Source: Eopsaltria australis
Lineage: Eukaryota > Chordata > Aves > Passeriformes > Petroicidae
DNA: 64,000 nucleotides
Direction of reading: 5' to 3'
Assembly (NCBI GenBank): GCA_034509425.1
Contig: JAVTVJ010000068.1
Location: 2,914,001-2,978,000, forward strand
The notes under the pieces were generated by a model. It did no database searches. It was given only the letters and a program-made list of their open reading frames with translations, and had not been told where the DNA came from. The stretch's first letter is position 1. Every line of letters starts with the position of its first letter. The position numbers and the translations under genes were made by a program. Shown piece after piece: positions 1 to 11,806 of this stretch.

Positions 1-171
1 ACGGGACAAAAATCTTTAAGTCTGTTTTCTTGATCTGCACTGGCACCATTTGGTACGCTTAAAAGAATGTTTCTCTGGGGAAAAGAAATCCCAGGGCAAA
101 ACAGAAAAACTCAAACCTAAAAAATACTTTCCGTTTAACACTATCTAGAGAGGTTCATTTAGTTTACTTAC
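1..171. other. AT-rich non-coding DNA, no feature seen
   Basis: No gene, repeat family or RNA is recognised here. It would lie in an intron if the minus-strand exon candidate at 172-215 is real, because the strong donor of that exon faces this stretch. Confidence 0.4.
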
Positions 172-215
172 ATTTGTTTTCACTCTCTGGTTATCAGACA
201 ATAATGCAAATGCTA
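172..215 (-). CDS. Candidate internal exon (44 nt), unknown protein
   Basis: On the minus strand this segment has an AT-rich acceptor ending in ATTCAG and a consensus donor GTAAGT. One frame is open for all 14 complete codons (two bases, then a peptide containing ALLSDNQRVKTN), so a preceding exon must end with one base. The segment at 1562-1601, read in its first frame (peptide start FTLIITR), ends with one base and would join in phase. That is not the frame that would join it to the CpG-island ATG at 5809-5863, so the three pieces cannot all belong to one reading frame without further exons. I do not recognise the protein. What is seen: splice signals and an open frame. What is inferred: that it is an exon. 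Chance pseudo-exons of this size are frequent. Confidence 0.22.
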
Positions 216-1561
216 CTGAATTTGGAATAATAATTGCAACTCACATGCTACAGTTCTTTCTGGAAAACTGAGCCCATTATTCCATAAGAGATCAATGAAT
301 GCTATATCTTTTTAAGGTCATTGCTAAGTGCTCTCAGAAACAAAATACCATCAGCTAATAGAGCACATGAAGAAAACCCGCCACGACAAACTTGCATTCT
401 TTAAGGTATTCCTGAAAACTGCAGCCTATTTGTGAAGGGCTGTGTAACTCAGCTATGTGATTTAAAAGTGCAGACAACTTATCTTTCCTGAAAAGAAAGA
501 ATTCATGGAGATGAAACTTCACTGCTCTTCTCCTCTTGGTCTAACACTGCACTGCTGCAAGACCATGCATTTTGGAATATTTATTCCCAAAGTGAGTAGG
601 TAGAGGGAAAGCATCTGCCTTCCATATGGAATTTCTTCATCCTTAATCATCCAACTACCTAATAGCTAGGATGAACAATGTTTTATTTACTGTTTCCCTT
701 TGCTTAAGAATGTCACACTGACTCCTCATCCTTCAGCAGACAAATGAGAATGTCCTGTTATCAAATCTGATACATTAACAAGTTACTTTTAAAACATTTT
801 GCCTATTTTTTTCCTTAAGTATTAAAATACTTTTAAAACCCAGTTTTGAAAGACCATGAAGCTTGACAAAAGCAGGTATCTCCTACATTCTACGTATCTG
901 CAAAGAAGACAATATATTCTTTTAAAGCTCAAAATTATCTCCAGTTCTTCTAAAATGTTTCTAAAAGGGAACTTGATGACTTTACTGAAAGCTCTGGAAT
1001 CAAGTTGGTTGACTTGTCTGGCTGACTAGCTCCAGTTGTTAATTTAGGGGAAAGGAAGACAAAAAGCCAGTTCATGCAGACAGAACTGTGATGCTGGTGT
1101 TTGTCCAAGGGCTTGTGAGGGTTTTTTTGTTGAAAGCGACCCTTGAAAACCACTCTTACATTTGAATTTTAAAAATACATCTGTTAAAAAAGAAATTACA
1201 GAAATGTTTTACATTGGGGTGGAAAAGGGAAAGGAACACTTTTAGTCTCACTTAATTCTGCATCTGTGCTTTTTCAGCTGTGGAATAAATGGAAATAAGA
1301 GATTTCCTCAAGGAAACAAAAGCTATAAATCTAAGGCAAATGATCAGAGTCCTCTGTTATTCTCCTGTTATTTCTCTGGAGTCTTCCCAGGAGTAGACAA
1401 ATCACTCATTGTTGAAATCTGAATTCTATTTTCAAAGCAATTTAGAGACTTTTACATCTAATTTTTACATGTCTGCACTCACAGTTCAGTAAGTGTTTAT
1501 ATGCATTTTATAAATAAATTGTGACTAAGCCATCACATAGAAACCCATGAAGATCTCTTAC
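216..1561. other. Putative intron or intergenic DNA with further exon-like scraps
   Basis: Mostly AT-rich sequence. On the minus strand, 411-355 encodes a short peptide (EYLKECKFVVAGF, then HVLY and a stop) after an acceptor ending TTTTCAG, and about 1150 has a 21-nt segment between a strong acceptor and GTAAGAG. Neither joins the neighbouring candidates in an obvious phase. A 67-codon open frame (950-1153, minus) has no recognisable domain. Nothing here is firm. Confidence 0.3.
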
Positions 1562-1601
1562 CATCTCTTGTGGAGTTTGTTCTGGTGATGATCAAGGTGA
1601 A
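1562..1601 (-). CDS. Candidate internal exon (40 nt), unknown protein
   Basis: The minus strand has a long pyrimidine tract (TTTTTCTTTTCTAG) as acceptor and ATG|GTAAGAG as donor, one of the cleanest splice-site pairs in the window. Two frames are open: one gives HLDHHQNKLHKR and is preceded by two bases, the other gives FTLIITRTNSTRD. The first would join in phase to the short ATG-started segment in the CpG island about 4.2 kb upstream (5809-5863), and a first exon in a CpG island followed by a long first intron is the usual vertebrate arrangement. The second would instead join in phase to 172-215. The two readings exclude each other as a simple chain. The protein is not recognised and the correct frame is not settled. 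Confidence 0.3.
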
Positions 1602-4600
1602 CTAGAAAAGAAAAAGAGTAGCTTTTAATTAATAAAAATATATCTATTAAGGTGGTCACAGACACTGAATATATTTTTTGTTACATTTGAGTACTATGAC
1701 CTACAGCTGTTAAAACCCCTCCTCTGCTGGGGTGAGCTGAAGTTTCTTACTGACAGATTTTGATTAGCAGCAGTAAAAATCCCATTCCTTAAAATTCCCC
1801 ACTACAGTAAGAAAGTTAAAAGGGAGCCTTTTACAAAATGCAGCCTGAAATGCTGGAACTGAACACCTCTCCCAATGCTCTTCTCTTTCTTCATGCTTCC
1901 ACAACCTTTATTTCCCAAATTATTGCCAAAAAAACCCCAGAAACTTAAAGGAAACAAATTGTTCTCACTTTGTAGCTGTGTCTGCACAAGAACTAGTATA
2001 AAATAAGCAATTGCCATAAAATTATTAAACCCATCCTGACTACATTCATGCAGTGAGGTTTCTGTTTAACCTGTGCTGCAGTTTTGACTACATACAGTCC
2101 CCTCTTTCTCTTTACTTCTTTTTTTTTTTTTCATTTTCCTCCAGCATCTGATCCTGCCTCCCATGAAGAAAACACAGATCACTTCAAGTTGCAACCACAT
2201 TTTTTAAATGTGAGGAAAAGGCTTAAGGAAGAGGGGCAATTGGACAGGAAAAAAATAAAAAAGGAAAAAATGCCTGTGGGGGTAGAAACGAAGAACAAGA
2301 GCTTTATAATCACCAGGCAGGATTTGTAATTACCAACATTTCCAGGGTGGTTTACCAGTACATATCACTGAAAAATAGTCTTAATCTCCTCTTACCTGAC
2401 AATTATTTTTCTACACTAATAGGCTAGCTGCTTCATTCACATATTTCCCCTGACATTCTCCCCCTCAGCTTGAACTTTATTTTAGGTGCCAGTGACAGGT
2501 AACAGAAATGGAGTACACTAAACTGCCTATTGCTACTCTTAAGATATGGTCAAATGATATTCCCAGAAACACTGGAATACAGCCAAGACAGCACTTAAAA
2601 CTGTTGCAGATTTATACCAGGATAAAGCCAGGGTTTTTCAAAATGCATATGAATACAGTACATACGCCAGCTGTGTTCTGCCTCATATTTAACAATACTG
2701 ATTAAAGAACAACTTTCTGTCACTTAAGACAAGCCATACTGCGTGAAAGGAGGATGGAATGGTCAAACAAAATGCGAATCATGCAAAAAAGTCTGTCCTT
2801 TCCAAAGCCCACACTAGGCTAAAACCCAATAAATGCCTGGTAACACCAATCTGTCTGCAAGAAGCTCTATATACAGGAGTAGTCCCATAGCAGCTGATGG
2901 AACAGCTCATGCCAGCAAAGGCTGCAGATTCAGGTATCAGGCTAAAGCATGTGAGTCACTGGATTCTCTCCTGCCTGCTTGGAGGAAGAACGAAATCCAG
3001 CACTGAGATCGTTGCAAAACACTGCAGTGACTTGTAACACTCCAAACCCACACACATAAAAGATTGCTGTGCCATCCCTCTTTGTGTATTTCAAACATCT
3101 CATTTCCAACCACAGCCTTCTTCAAAACTTTCACCTCCACTCTCATTATGTACTCATATACTTTTTGTCTCTTTACCATATATATCTTTCCCAGATACAT
3201 CTGGATACTGTCAAGGCTGCCATAATGTCTTCTCATACTTAAAAACCTAAGCCCATGATAGCCAATTCTTTCATTTTCCACTTCAGAAAAGTAGGCGTGT
3301 TTAATTTTCATGCTCACTCTAATTCCTATATGACAAAAATTTCTTTGAAATAGCTTCAGAATAAACAGAAATCAGGATTGATCTTAATGTAAACAATTTT
3401 TTAAAGCAGTAATTGGTGAATTCTGATACTTTATTATTAACTCAACATGTATGTATGCTTTCTGAAAGGCAAGAAGGGGATTTTTTCCCTGATAAAACCA
3501 TCCAACTATATTAGCTTACCAAATATGAAAAACCTGTTCTGCCAAACACAGAAACTTTAATTATTTTCATAAATTATTTATGAAACATTAGACTGTAAAT
3601 ATAAAGCAGAGCATAAAAATGCTGCAAGCAAGGACACTAAATTAAAAAATGAGTTTGTTTTATTTTCAGTTGAATTACTCTTTCCAAACAAACTACATAA
3701 AATATGAAACATGACAAACAGCAGAAAATAAATGTAATAGTTCTACTTCTATAATTTAAAAATATGGAACCAAGTGAACATATTTAACTCACCAGCAAAT
3801 GTACAATTTAAAATGGGAGAGATTTGTTTGCTTATGCTGATCATTAATGATGGAAATTTTTTTCTCCTTCCTTTTCCCAGTTCTAAAATATTTCTCCAGT
3901 GATAATAAACCAGAGATGTACTCCCTTTCATCAAAACATGTCTGTCCCCTTACCAGATTGAGGCAGGTGAGCATTAGTGAAAATAAATAAATCTGATCTA
4001 AGCAATGACAGCATTTAATTCCCTACGAGTCAATAGAAATTGAGACAATGTCTGTCACACCATAGACACAGCCTCAACACCCTGAGGTTTGTAACCGGGT
4101 AAGTAAATCCCTCTCTGGGACTAGTGGTGTGTTGGATACAGCGTGGCCACATGGAGGAAACAGGGACAACTCCCAGCCTAGTGCAGGATCAGTGAAGGTC
4201 CCACTATTCACAATATCCATCAACACAAGATTAACTAACCTGTTGCATTATATTATGGTAAAAACATTGTATGATATTAAAGGAAAGTGGAACTTCAACA
4301 GATTCAGCAGGTTTCAACAAAACACATTTATACAAAGCTTTCATGAAAAAGCCAACTATGTTTGAATTGGAAATGCCCCTAACACCAGAGAGCTGACCAG
4401 CCCCTGTGCCCACTGTTGCTTTTGTCCCTGCTGTGAGAAGTGTCTTCAGTCAAGCCAGAGCTGTCCTAACTCAGTACCTAATTTCTGGCAATGGTTAGTA
4501 AGAGATACTCAGTAAAATGTGATACTAACATATTCATAAAGGAATTACTTTTCCAAGTACATTTCTCCTGATTTCAGCAAGTGGTAGTTCAGATACTTTT

Positions 4601-5559
4601 TTTCATCTCCAAACTTGTTTTGGCATTTAAGGCCAAAACCCTCATGAGTAATAGGTGTTTCCAGTAAATCCCCTGGCAGTAAGTTTCACAGTTTAAGGGA
4701 TTAAACATAATTTTGTGCTGTATATTTTGAACTCACCCTAGTACATACTAGCTAAAAAAATGTCAGCATAACAACATCAATAGTGCGCATCCTCCCATAA
4801 ACACTATTTCATTTTATTCTTCTGATGCTTACTTTGATGCAGAATTACCACCAGAACAAGGAAATGTCTGAAAAGTGGTCTAGTGCTCTGACATTCTGTG
4901 CTTCAGATTAACACTGCACACTGCTATGACGTTAACTTTAATACCAAAGTGCCCTAGTTACAGTCACGCAGGAACACAAGCCTGTGACTGCTGGGACAGA
5001 TGACAGCAAAAGTTATTTCTCTTCAAAAGAAGGGGTAAAAATTCCCAACACTATACACTGCATTCTGGTTTGTGAATGGCTGTAAGTACAAGACTTGCCC
5101 AGCACTTAGGATACAGTTCTGGTTGCTTCTCATCCCAACAGGAGTGCTATGAAGACCCACCTATCACTACGATGTTCACATCAATGTCCTTAAAACAACA
5201 GTAGTAACTCCTGCGAATGGAAGGGAAACAAATTAGCATTATGCAAAACAGTGTTCTCAAACTTAAGCGTATGTATTACACATCTTTTTTCCCTATCAGA
5301 AGCCTATCAGAGGCAGTGTAATCCACCTGTGGCTCTCCGAAAGAGGGTCTTTATTCTCTGAGCTCCAGGACATAAACCCAAAAGCTATTTCAGCCAAAAA
5401 TCAGAGGCAAGAAATAAAGTCCTAAAAGCTGTACAACTATCAGTAGCCCAGTAAGCTTATGTTTCATATACAGATGGTCAATTTAGTCATGAACAAGGAA
5501 CAGGATGAAACTTCTCCAATACAGCTTTTGAAGGCATAAGTAACTTCCCGGTCGCACAG
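1602..5559. other. AT-rich DNA, probable first intron; no supported gene
   Basis: No repeat family or RNA gene is recognised. The longest open frame is 126 codons on the minus strand (2937-3317); it has no familiar motif and I do not call it a gene. A plus-strand GTAAGT donor near 4099 follows a 33-nt open segment after CACCATAG, another possible pseudo-exon. A T13 run at about 2119-2131 is the only low-complexity tract of note. Confidence 0.4.
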
Positions 5560-5808
5560 ATGTCGTGCCCAGACTCCGGCAAGTGACTGAAAGCCTCGCA
5601 GAAGCTCTGAGCAGCTCCCGCCTCCGCAAACAGGGCACACAATAACATCCAAGGGCTGGCAGGAGCACAGGCCTTGTGCCCGGCTGCCCCCGGCCCCAGC
5701 GCACAGAGCGCCGCTCTCGCCCGAGCTCGCTCAGCGCCGCCTCAGCCCCGGCGCCGATCAATTGTAGAGAAACGCAAAGCCCCGCGCCCGTACCGCTGCC
5801 ACAGTCAC

Positions 5809-5863
5809 CGTCGGCTGCCACAACCACCGCCCTTGGCCCCGCCAGGCGCCCGGGCTCCCACAT
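5809..5863 (-). CDS. Tentative first coding exon in CpG island, unknown protein
   Basis: On the minus strand an ATG in a purine-rich context (GGGAGATGTGG) opens 18 codons starting MWEPGRLAGPR, ending one base before a usable but not perfect donor (GACG|GTGACTG). The one-base overhang fits the two-base start of the 1562-1601 candidate, giving an uninterrupted joint reading (GTT, valine, at the junction). GC-rich islands make open frames by chance and several other ATGs and donors exist in the same island, so this is only one of several possible first exons. Confidence 0.15.
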
Positions 5864-6128
5864 CTCCCTCCCGAGCCCTTGGCTTTCCCGCTCTCGCCGC
5901 CGTTTGGCCCCGGCTGTCACCGGCCTCAGCCCGGTCCCCTCCCCGGCGGGAGGCCCGGGCCGCAGCCCGCGCGGGGGCTCCGCCGTCTCCGCACCCACCC
6001 GGGCAGCGTGGGGCTCCGGCGGGCGAGGGGAACCGCGCAGAGCCGCCTCCAGCGCTCCCTCGCTCCGTTCCGGCGGGGCCGAGCGCGCCTTTCCCCGCCG
6101 CTTCCGCCCGGCGGTGCCCGGGCCCGCG

Positions 6129-6142
6129 GCGCCATCTCGTGG
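6129..6142. promoter_or_regulatory. Possible CTCF-type site in the CpG island
   Basis: The motif GCGCCATCTCGTGG resembles the core recognised by the zinc-finger factor CTCF (GCGCC, four variable positions, then GTGG in this orientation) and lies inside the island. Its GCCATCT part also overlaps a partial YY1 core. This is motif resemblance only. Confidence 0.3.
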
Positions 6143-6226
6143 TGTTGTGGGGAGGCGCCGCCGGGGCCCTGCCCCAGCAGCCGCCACATGGAGCTGCTGG
6201 TCCTTCACGGAGACGGCGCTGCGAGC

Positions 6227-6725
6227 TCACAGAATCGCAGGATCAGTTAGGTCGGGAAAGACCTCCAAGATCATCTAGTTCAACCTATGACCGAACAGCG
6301 CTTTGTCAGCTAAACCATGGCACTGAGTGCCACCTCCAGTCTTTCCTTAACCACCTCCCTGGGCAGTCTATTCCAATGTCTAAACACCCTATTTGTGAAA
6401 AACTTCTTCCTAATGTCCAACCTAAACCTCCCCTGGCACAGCTTAACAGTATCTCTTCTCGTCCCTGTCACGTGTTTCCCGGGCAAAGAGACCAAGAAGA
6501 GGCCTCGGTACAGCCTGGTTCAGGGAGTTGCAGAGAGCGGGAAGGTCTCCCCTGAGCCTCCTTTTCTCCAGGCTAAACACCCCCTGCTCCTCACAGGACT
6601 TGTGCTCCAGTCCCTTCACCACCTTCAGTGCCCTTCTCTGACAAGTTCTGAGTTCCTGCTGTCCCACCTGACCCCTGGTTGCCATCTGCAGTCCCAGAGC
6701 GCATACAGTGCTCACCAAGCTGAAG
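6227..6725 (-). mobile_element. CR1 LINE, 5'-truncated copy
   Basis: Starting at CACAGAATCGCAGGATC, the plus strand carries the reverse complement of the conserved avian CR1 3' end, including the terminal direct-repeat region and the phrase AAGACCTCCAAGATCATCTAG. The element therefore lies on the minus strand, with its 3' end touching the CpG island and its 5' end lost by truncation near 6725. CR1 is the dominant retrotransposon of birds; it copies itself by target-primed reverse transcription and nearly all copies are 5'-truncated. The upper boundary is uncertain by some tens of bases. It is old enough to have lost its reading frame. Confidence 0.93.
6310..6718 (-). pseudogene. CR1 ORF2 C-terminal remnant
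   Basis: Minus-strand translation gives the typical end of the CR1 reverse-transcriptase protein in two different frames: RRALKVVKGLEHKS followed by FSLEKRRLRGDL (within 6443-6718), then [12 protein letters not shown] and [10 protein letters not shown] (within 6310-6495). The frame change between the pieces shows at least one frameshift, and the endonuclease and polymerase core are absent. It has no coding function now. Confidence 0.88.
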
Positions 6726-9333
6726 TGTTACTCAAAACATGCTGTGGTGGTGGTGGTGATGTGGCACTGCCATACCTTACCCTCTGGTTATTATTTTTTC
6801 CATAGTTAATATCTTAATTTTCTGTTCAGGTTCTGTACTGCACCAGTATTTTCACGGGACTGTGTGTGAGCAGCCCCTTGGGGACCTGTCACAGCTGGCA
6901 GAGCAGGGATTGCATTTTCCCCCATGTAGCATTTTACACTCACTATATTAAATTTGCTGGCTATTACCTGGTGCCATAATGTTGTTGTGCGTTTCTTCAT
7001 GGTCAATAAACCCCTCAACTGTACCATACTGAATAGCCCAGTATCCTCAACAGACCGTGCCACCCCATCGTCTGTGCCTTTCTCCAGACAGCTCACGGGT
7101 GGGCTGTAACACACACGTGTGGCTCCTGCTACTGATCCTGGCAAGAAGGGCTCCCTCTTCTCTACTTTCTGTGCTTTTAATTAATACTTCTAGTACAAGA
7201 AATTCACCCATTATTCCTGTCTTTCAGCTCCCCCAGTGTGCTTACTGCTCTAGCTGCTTGCCTGCTGCAAATTTCAGATCATATACAGAAAACATGCTTT
7301 TGTTACCTGCTTTAATTAAAAAACTTCATCGTGAAACATAATTTCATGTTGAGCCTCATTCATATAGAAGATTTCTACATTTATTTCCCATATATCTACT
7401 GAAGTTATTTAAATTTTCTACTAATTTGCCTTCTATGGGTACCGTATTAAATAGTTCACAAGGTCTTCTTTAAAAGTGGTAAAAATGGTAGGATGTAAAT
7501 ATATGTTCAGTGTATTAAGAGCACAAAGTCACTCATTCTAAAATGCTAGTGGCCTCTCCATCATCTATTTTTTCTTCCAGCTACCATGTCACTGTATAGT
7601 TTCCTATGGGAGTCAGGCATCTGTGCATAGCTGAGAAGTCTAGATACTGCAGTGGATTTTAATTGTGGTTCCATTCAGCCCTTGCATCCCAAGTGCTTTG
7701 TGATTTCCCTGTGTATGGCCAAAAAACTCATAGAGAGCCTCTGTCTCCAAGAAAGAAGTGTTCTATACAATTACCAGCCTGCTTTGTCTGATGGGCACCC
7801 AATGCACTCAGAGACTCTTGCAGCTTTTCTTGCTCTAATCAGTGTATTCCTAGAGGCAGATTTGGGTTGCTTTGTGCTCACACACTGGTATTTGCTTTTA
7901 CAAATGGCAAACCGATGGCTAAAGGCTGTGGAGAGCAGCACATCAAGGTTATTTTGGAGAGTCAGTAGATTAAAAAAGGAACCAGGCAAATCATAAGTGG
8001 AGTATCTATTAGTCATGAAGACACAGTTCTGGCTTAGGAAGTCCTGGTGCACTGAGAAAGAACTGCTCTATGCTTGCCCTGTTTATTCCTGAGGACATGG
8101 GCCACTCTCAGAGAAGGTGGTGATGGACTGCACAGGTCTTTAGTTGGAGTAAGTTATGTTGATATATGATTATGTTACATATATATTAAAATGAAGGCAT
8201 GCTTTATTGCTGAACTGCAGTGCTTTGTATGGGAAAAAGGCATCAGGGTAATCTGCACAAAGGTATGGCAAATGTGTTGGTTTTGTTAAACTTACCAGTC
8301 TCAGGCAAAGACTTCAAGTAATGTCTTACTGATGGTGCTATGTAGATTTTGAAAACGCAAGTATTGTAATGTTTTGTAGTTTTGTAGTATTTCAGTTTAA
8401 AATACTACTTTTTTGGGTAGTCTTACTTATAAAATGTACATTCTCCTGGTTCATTGCTTCTTGTTTATTTCCTTCTATTTGCCTTACTTATGCATATTTG
8501 CACTTGCACAGTTACTGTCTAAAAGCACAGAAAAAGTTATCTTATGGGATCTACAGAAATATCACATTAAATAAACCTCTGATTATATACATTTTTTAAA
8601 CAGTGAAATAAGGTGAAATAAGTGCTTCTTGTTTGCTGAAAACCAATTTCTTCTTCTGTGTTTCACCTGATCACTTTCCCTGGATCACTTCTGAATCTTT
8701 CACTTCACAATCTATCTGCTGCTGTAGGAGCTGTGTTTTCCTTGGAAGACCGTGTAGATGTTTAATGAGTTTAAAATCTATGTTATCAGAGGAGAAGGAA
8801 CACCCTGGCAAGGTTTGCTTTGAAAGGAAAACCCCCTTACATGGTCCCTCCCACAATCCAACAGTAGAGAAGGTCTCACATTAATTTTTGATTTATAAAT
8901 ACATTTTTTCTACACTCATGAAACATAAAAATATAAACTGAGTCTAGAATGAAGTGCATACCCCTTCAATTTTTTTCTTAAAATTAATGTTTTGGTGATG
9001 AAAGCATAGCTCCTATTGATTCCAGCATGAGATCTCTCGCAGACTGAGGGCCAGAAGCATCACAGGGGAGCCTTGGTTTTATTGATCAGCTTTGTCAATG
9101 GTGTCCCATAATGCAGCACGTCCCTCTTGAACTACTTTCTTCCCTGTGTTCCTTGCAACTTTCAGTGTTGCTCCAATGGGCTGGAAACAAGGACACTATT
9201 TTCTGGGAAGTGTTTCCTGGCAAGAAAACAAAATGTTGGACTAGACTAGCTATTAGAGTACAGAAATTTCTTCGCAAGAAACAACATTTGCAGTTGTCAA
9301 GTCTTAGAGAACATTTGTCAGCTACTCAGATTC

Positions 9334-9351
9334 ATTAATTAGCCAATTAAT
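9334..9351. repeat. Short perfect inverted repeat, TAATTA-rich
   Basis: Seven-base arms ATTAATT and AATTAAT flank a four-base spacer AGCC. It contains paired homeodomain-type cores and could be a binding site; a chance AT-rich palindrome is equally possible. Confidence 0.4.
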
Positions 9352-11763
9352 TTCATTAACTTATTCTTTAAGAAGCTCTGAGTTTAATGACTGGAGGTTT
9401 GTTTAAAAAAAAAAAAAGGTGTAGAAAGTTTAAATCTGCAGCACACTTACATAAGCTGAAAAAACAAAAAACATTCTGGGCATCAGATCTGAAGGAGAGG
9501 TTGTTTCCAGCACACAGTGGAAATGACTGGAAGTTGGACAGTAGGCACTAGCCTATTTTTCTTATTCTGTTGTTCAAGAATCATTCATCTGTCACACCCA
9601 AGTGTGTGGTTCTGCACAACTTGTGCAAATTTGTATGTAGACCATTATTTTGCAAAGTTTGTGTTACTGAAGTGTTGCTCTACTGAGTTAAATATAATTC
9701 AAAATAGGTCTCATTTGGAACTGCAGATTGTCCAAGGTGTTGCAATTGTTGACACCATTTGTTCTTTACTAAGACAAAATCATATTTTACATTATTTGTG
9801 GCAGATTTTCAATCATTATAAAAATTCTTTGTTTGGATTAAAACAAATCCTTCTTAGGTCTAGCTCCTGTATAATGTGAATCTACAATTCATAAAATTTA
9901 CAGGAAAAGATACCCCTTTTTGAGGGGCGGGGGGAGTGTGTGGCTGTGTTTGTGTGAGATTTCTCTTACCTCTGGCTTTCTGAGGGACAGCCTACCAGAG
10001 GCAGAGTTGGGGAGAGGTAAAATATCTTAAAGACAATTTTACTGCCAAAGAAAATATGAAGCTAGACTTCTAGACCAAATGCCAATACTTTTACCCAAAT
10101 TTAGATATAGCTTATATATCTCTTCTGTAGCTCCTGTAGCCTCATTTTACATGGAGACACGTTAATGAATTAAATATCAGGAACACCTCTAAAAACTTCC
10201 CCCACTGGGTCAGGGGGTAATATTTCTTTTGCTGTCTTTCTGTGCTCACTTATAGTCTGACAGTGATCTCTACACCTGAACTAATCATTTTTCAGATACC
10301 ATTATAGCCACGGGCAAAGCCCAGTAATGCATTTTGGGTGCTGTTCATCTGGTATATGTTGGTTATCTACTTTGGGTAAAAAAGAATCATAGCCCAGAAG
10401 TGCTTTTTTCTTCCACTGATTTTCAAGGAAGCTGGAGGCTATTCTCACATGGTGCTGTTATGGCAGGTGTGCACGTTTAGCCAGATAAATCCCATCGAGA
10501 AAAACAATAGAAGTGCAAAAAGTTGCTAAAGGAAAATACTGCCGCGGATCGTGAGACGAAAGCCCACCGATGTCAATAGATGGCAGCATTGTAAATGGTA
10601 AAGCAGAAACAGCAGCACAGGGGAGTCTGAACTGGTTGCTCTGGAGGAGTAAAAGATCTGTCGAATAGCCCTGAGTCGTGTACCTGTCTTGCTAAAATAT
10701 GCTGTCTCCTCTCACCTTTCAGCTGGCACAAAGTCTACCTTTTTCTTTAAAGAAAACAAAAGAATCTTGAACCATGCCGATTTCCAGAGTCTGAAAAGCA
10801 AAAGAAAACTGAATATTCAGCTAACTCTTAAATTTCTGTTCCTGGACACATAACACTGGAACATGTGGCATAGCAGCTTGTGATGATTTAGATGAGAATT
10901 TTATGTGGTAGTTGTATGCAGTATGCACACACAATAAAACGTTATAATCTTACATTTTCATCTTTCTTTGAATTTTGTTCTTTTGGTCTTTAACAATTGG
11001 ATTTATTTCACGTGTCATTGTTATTTTGGCATTATTATACAACAAGAGCATTTAGCATTTTTTATTAGGAAATACACATAGAACAGTACTGTTTCTCTTA
11101 TTTGAAAAAAATGTTTCACATTTGTCAGTATTATTTTTAATTGAGAAAACATTAATAATGCCAGAAGTGCTTTAAATTCAGGCAGTGAGCAGGTAACATG
11201 AAGAAGCCATAGTAAGATTGAAGACATTAGAAGATGTGGCCACATTTTGATTCCTTTGCCCCCAGAGAGACCCTGCTTTGGATCAGGTAGGAGTTGTGTA
11301 GCCAAATAGCTGTGACCACGGCCGTGAGGGATGGGACTGGATCTCCTGGTAAATCCTGTTCTTCTGTCTAGGCTGAACAGCTTCCAACCCTTCAGCAATT
11401 CTCCTGGCTTAAGTGCTACTGCATACAAAGTGTCTGATACCAGCTTCTCCTGCCTGAATGTAGCCCCAAGAAAGAGAGCTGAATCAAACTTCACTGTACC
11501 TATCTTCATTATTCCCATTCTCCTTCAGTTTCGGTAACATTTCTAACTCTAAAAAGGTTCCCAAATGTGTATGGGGTGCACACATACTGAAATACCACCA
11601 CCCTTAATTACTAGAATCTAGTGCACAAAACTCATACAGGTTAATTCCCTGGACTAATATTTAATCCACTCAGTTATCTGTTATTGTTGTAAGAATTTTC
11701 AAATTACTTATGACCAATAATGATTACATTACATCCAACATTTTAATACAGCATTGGCCAGGA

Positions 11764-11806
11764 TTTTTTTTTGTTTGTTTTTTTGTTTGTTTGTTTTTTG
11801 TTTTGC
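11764..11806 (+). repeat. T-rich (TTTG)n low-complexity tract
   Basis: About 40 bases made only of T runs interrupted by single G. It may be a decayed poly(A) tail in reverse orientation or a simple repeat; no element is recognised beside it. Confidence 0.8.

Larger units (their letters stand above)
5560..6230. promoter_or_regulatory. CpG island, probable promoter
   Basis: The sequence changes abruptly from AT-rich to strongly GC-rich with dense CpG dinucleotides, centred on about 5690-6210. In birds, unmethylated islands like this mark promoters of broadly expressed or developmental genes and can drive transcription in both directions. No TATA box is evident, as is usual for island promoters. 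Direction is unresolved. A minus-strand gene is suggested by the exon candidate at 1562-1601; on the plus strand a well-placed ATG (6188, context GCCGCCAC before ATGG) starts only a 20-codon frame that runs into a CR1 insertion. The long open frames here on both strands follow from high GC and are not evidence of coding. Confidence 0.75.

Noticed and set aside
5483..6555. Long open frames (up to 293 codons) on both strands across the CpG island
   Set aside because: GC-rich DNA has few stop codons; the frames overlap in several registers, are Pro/Arg/Ala-rich, and one runs into a CR1. They are not evidence of a protein.
9901..9990. 22-nt minus-strand micro-exon between a very good acceptor and GTAAGAG
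   Set aside because: Too short to support, no partner exon in phase identified.
11021..11518. 165-codon minus-strand open frame
   Set aside because: No recognisable domain, an AT-rich low-complexity end, no splice or promoter context. Could be chance.
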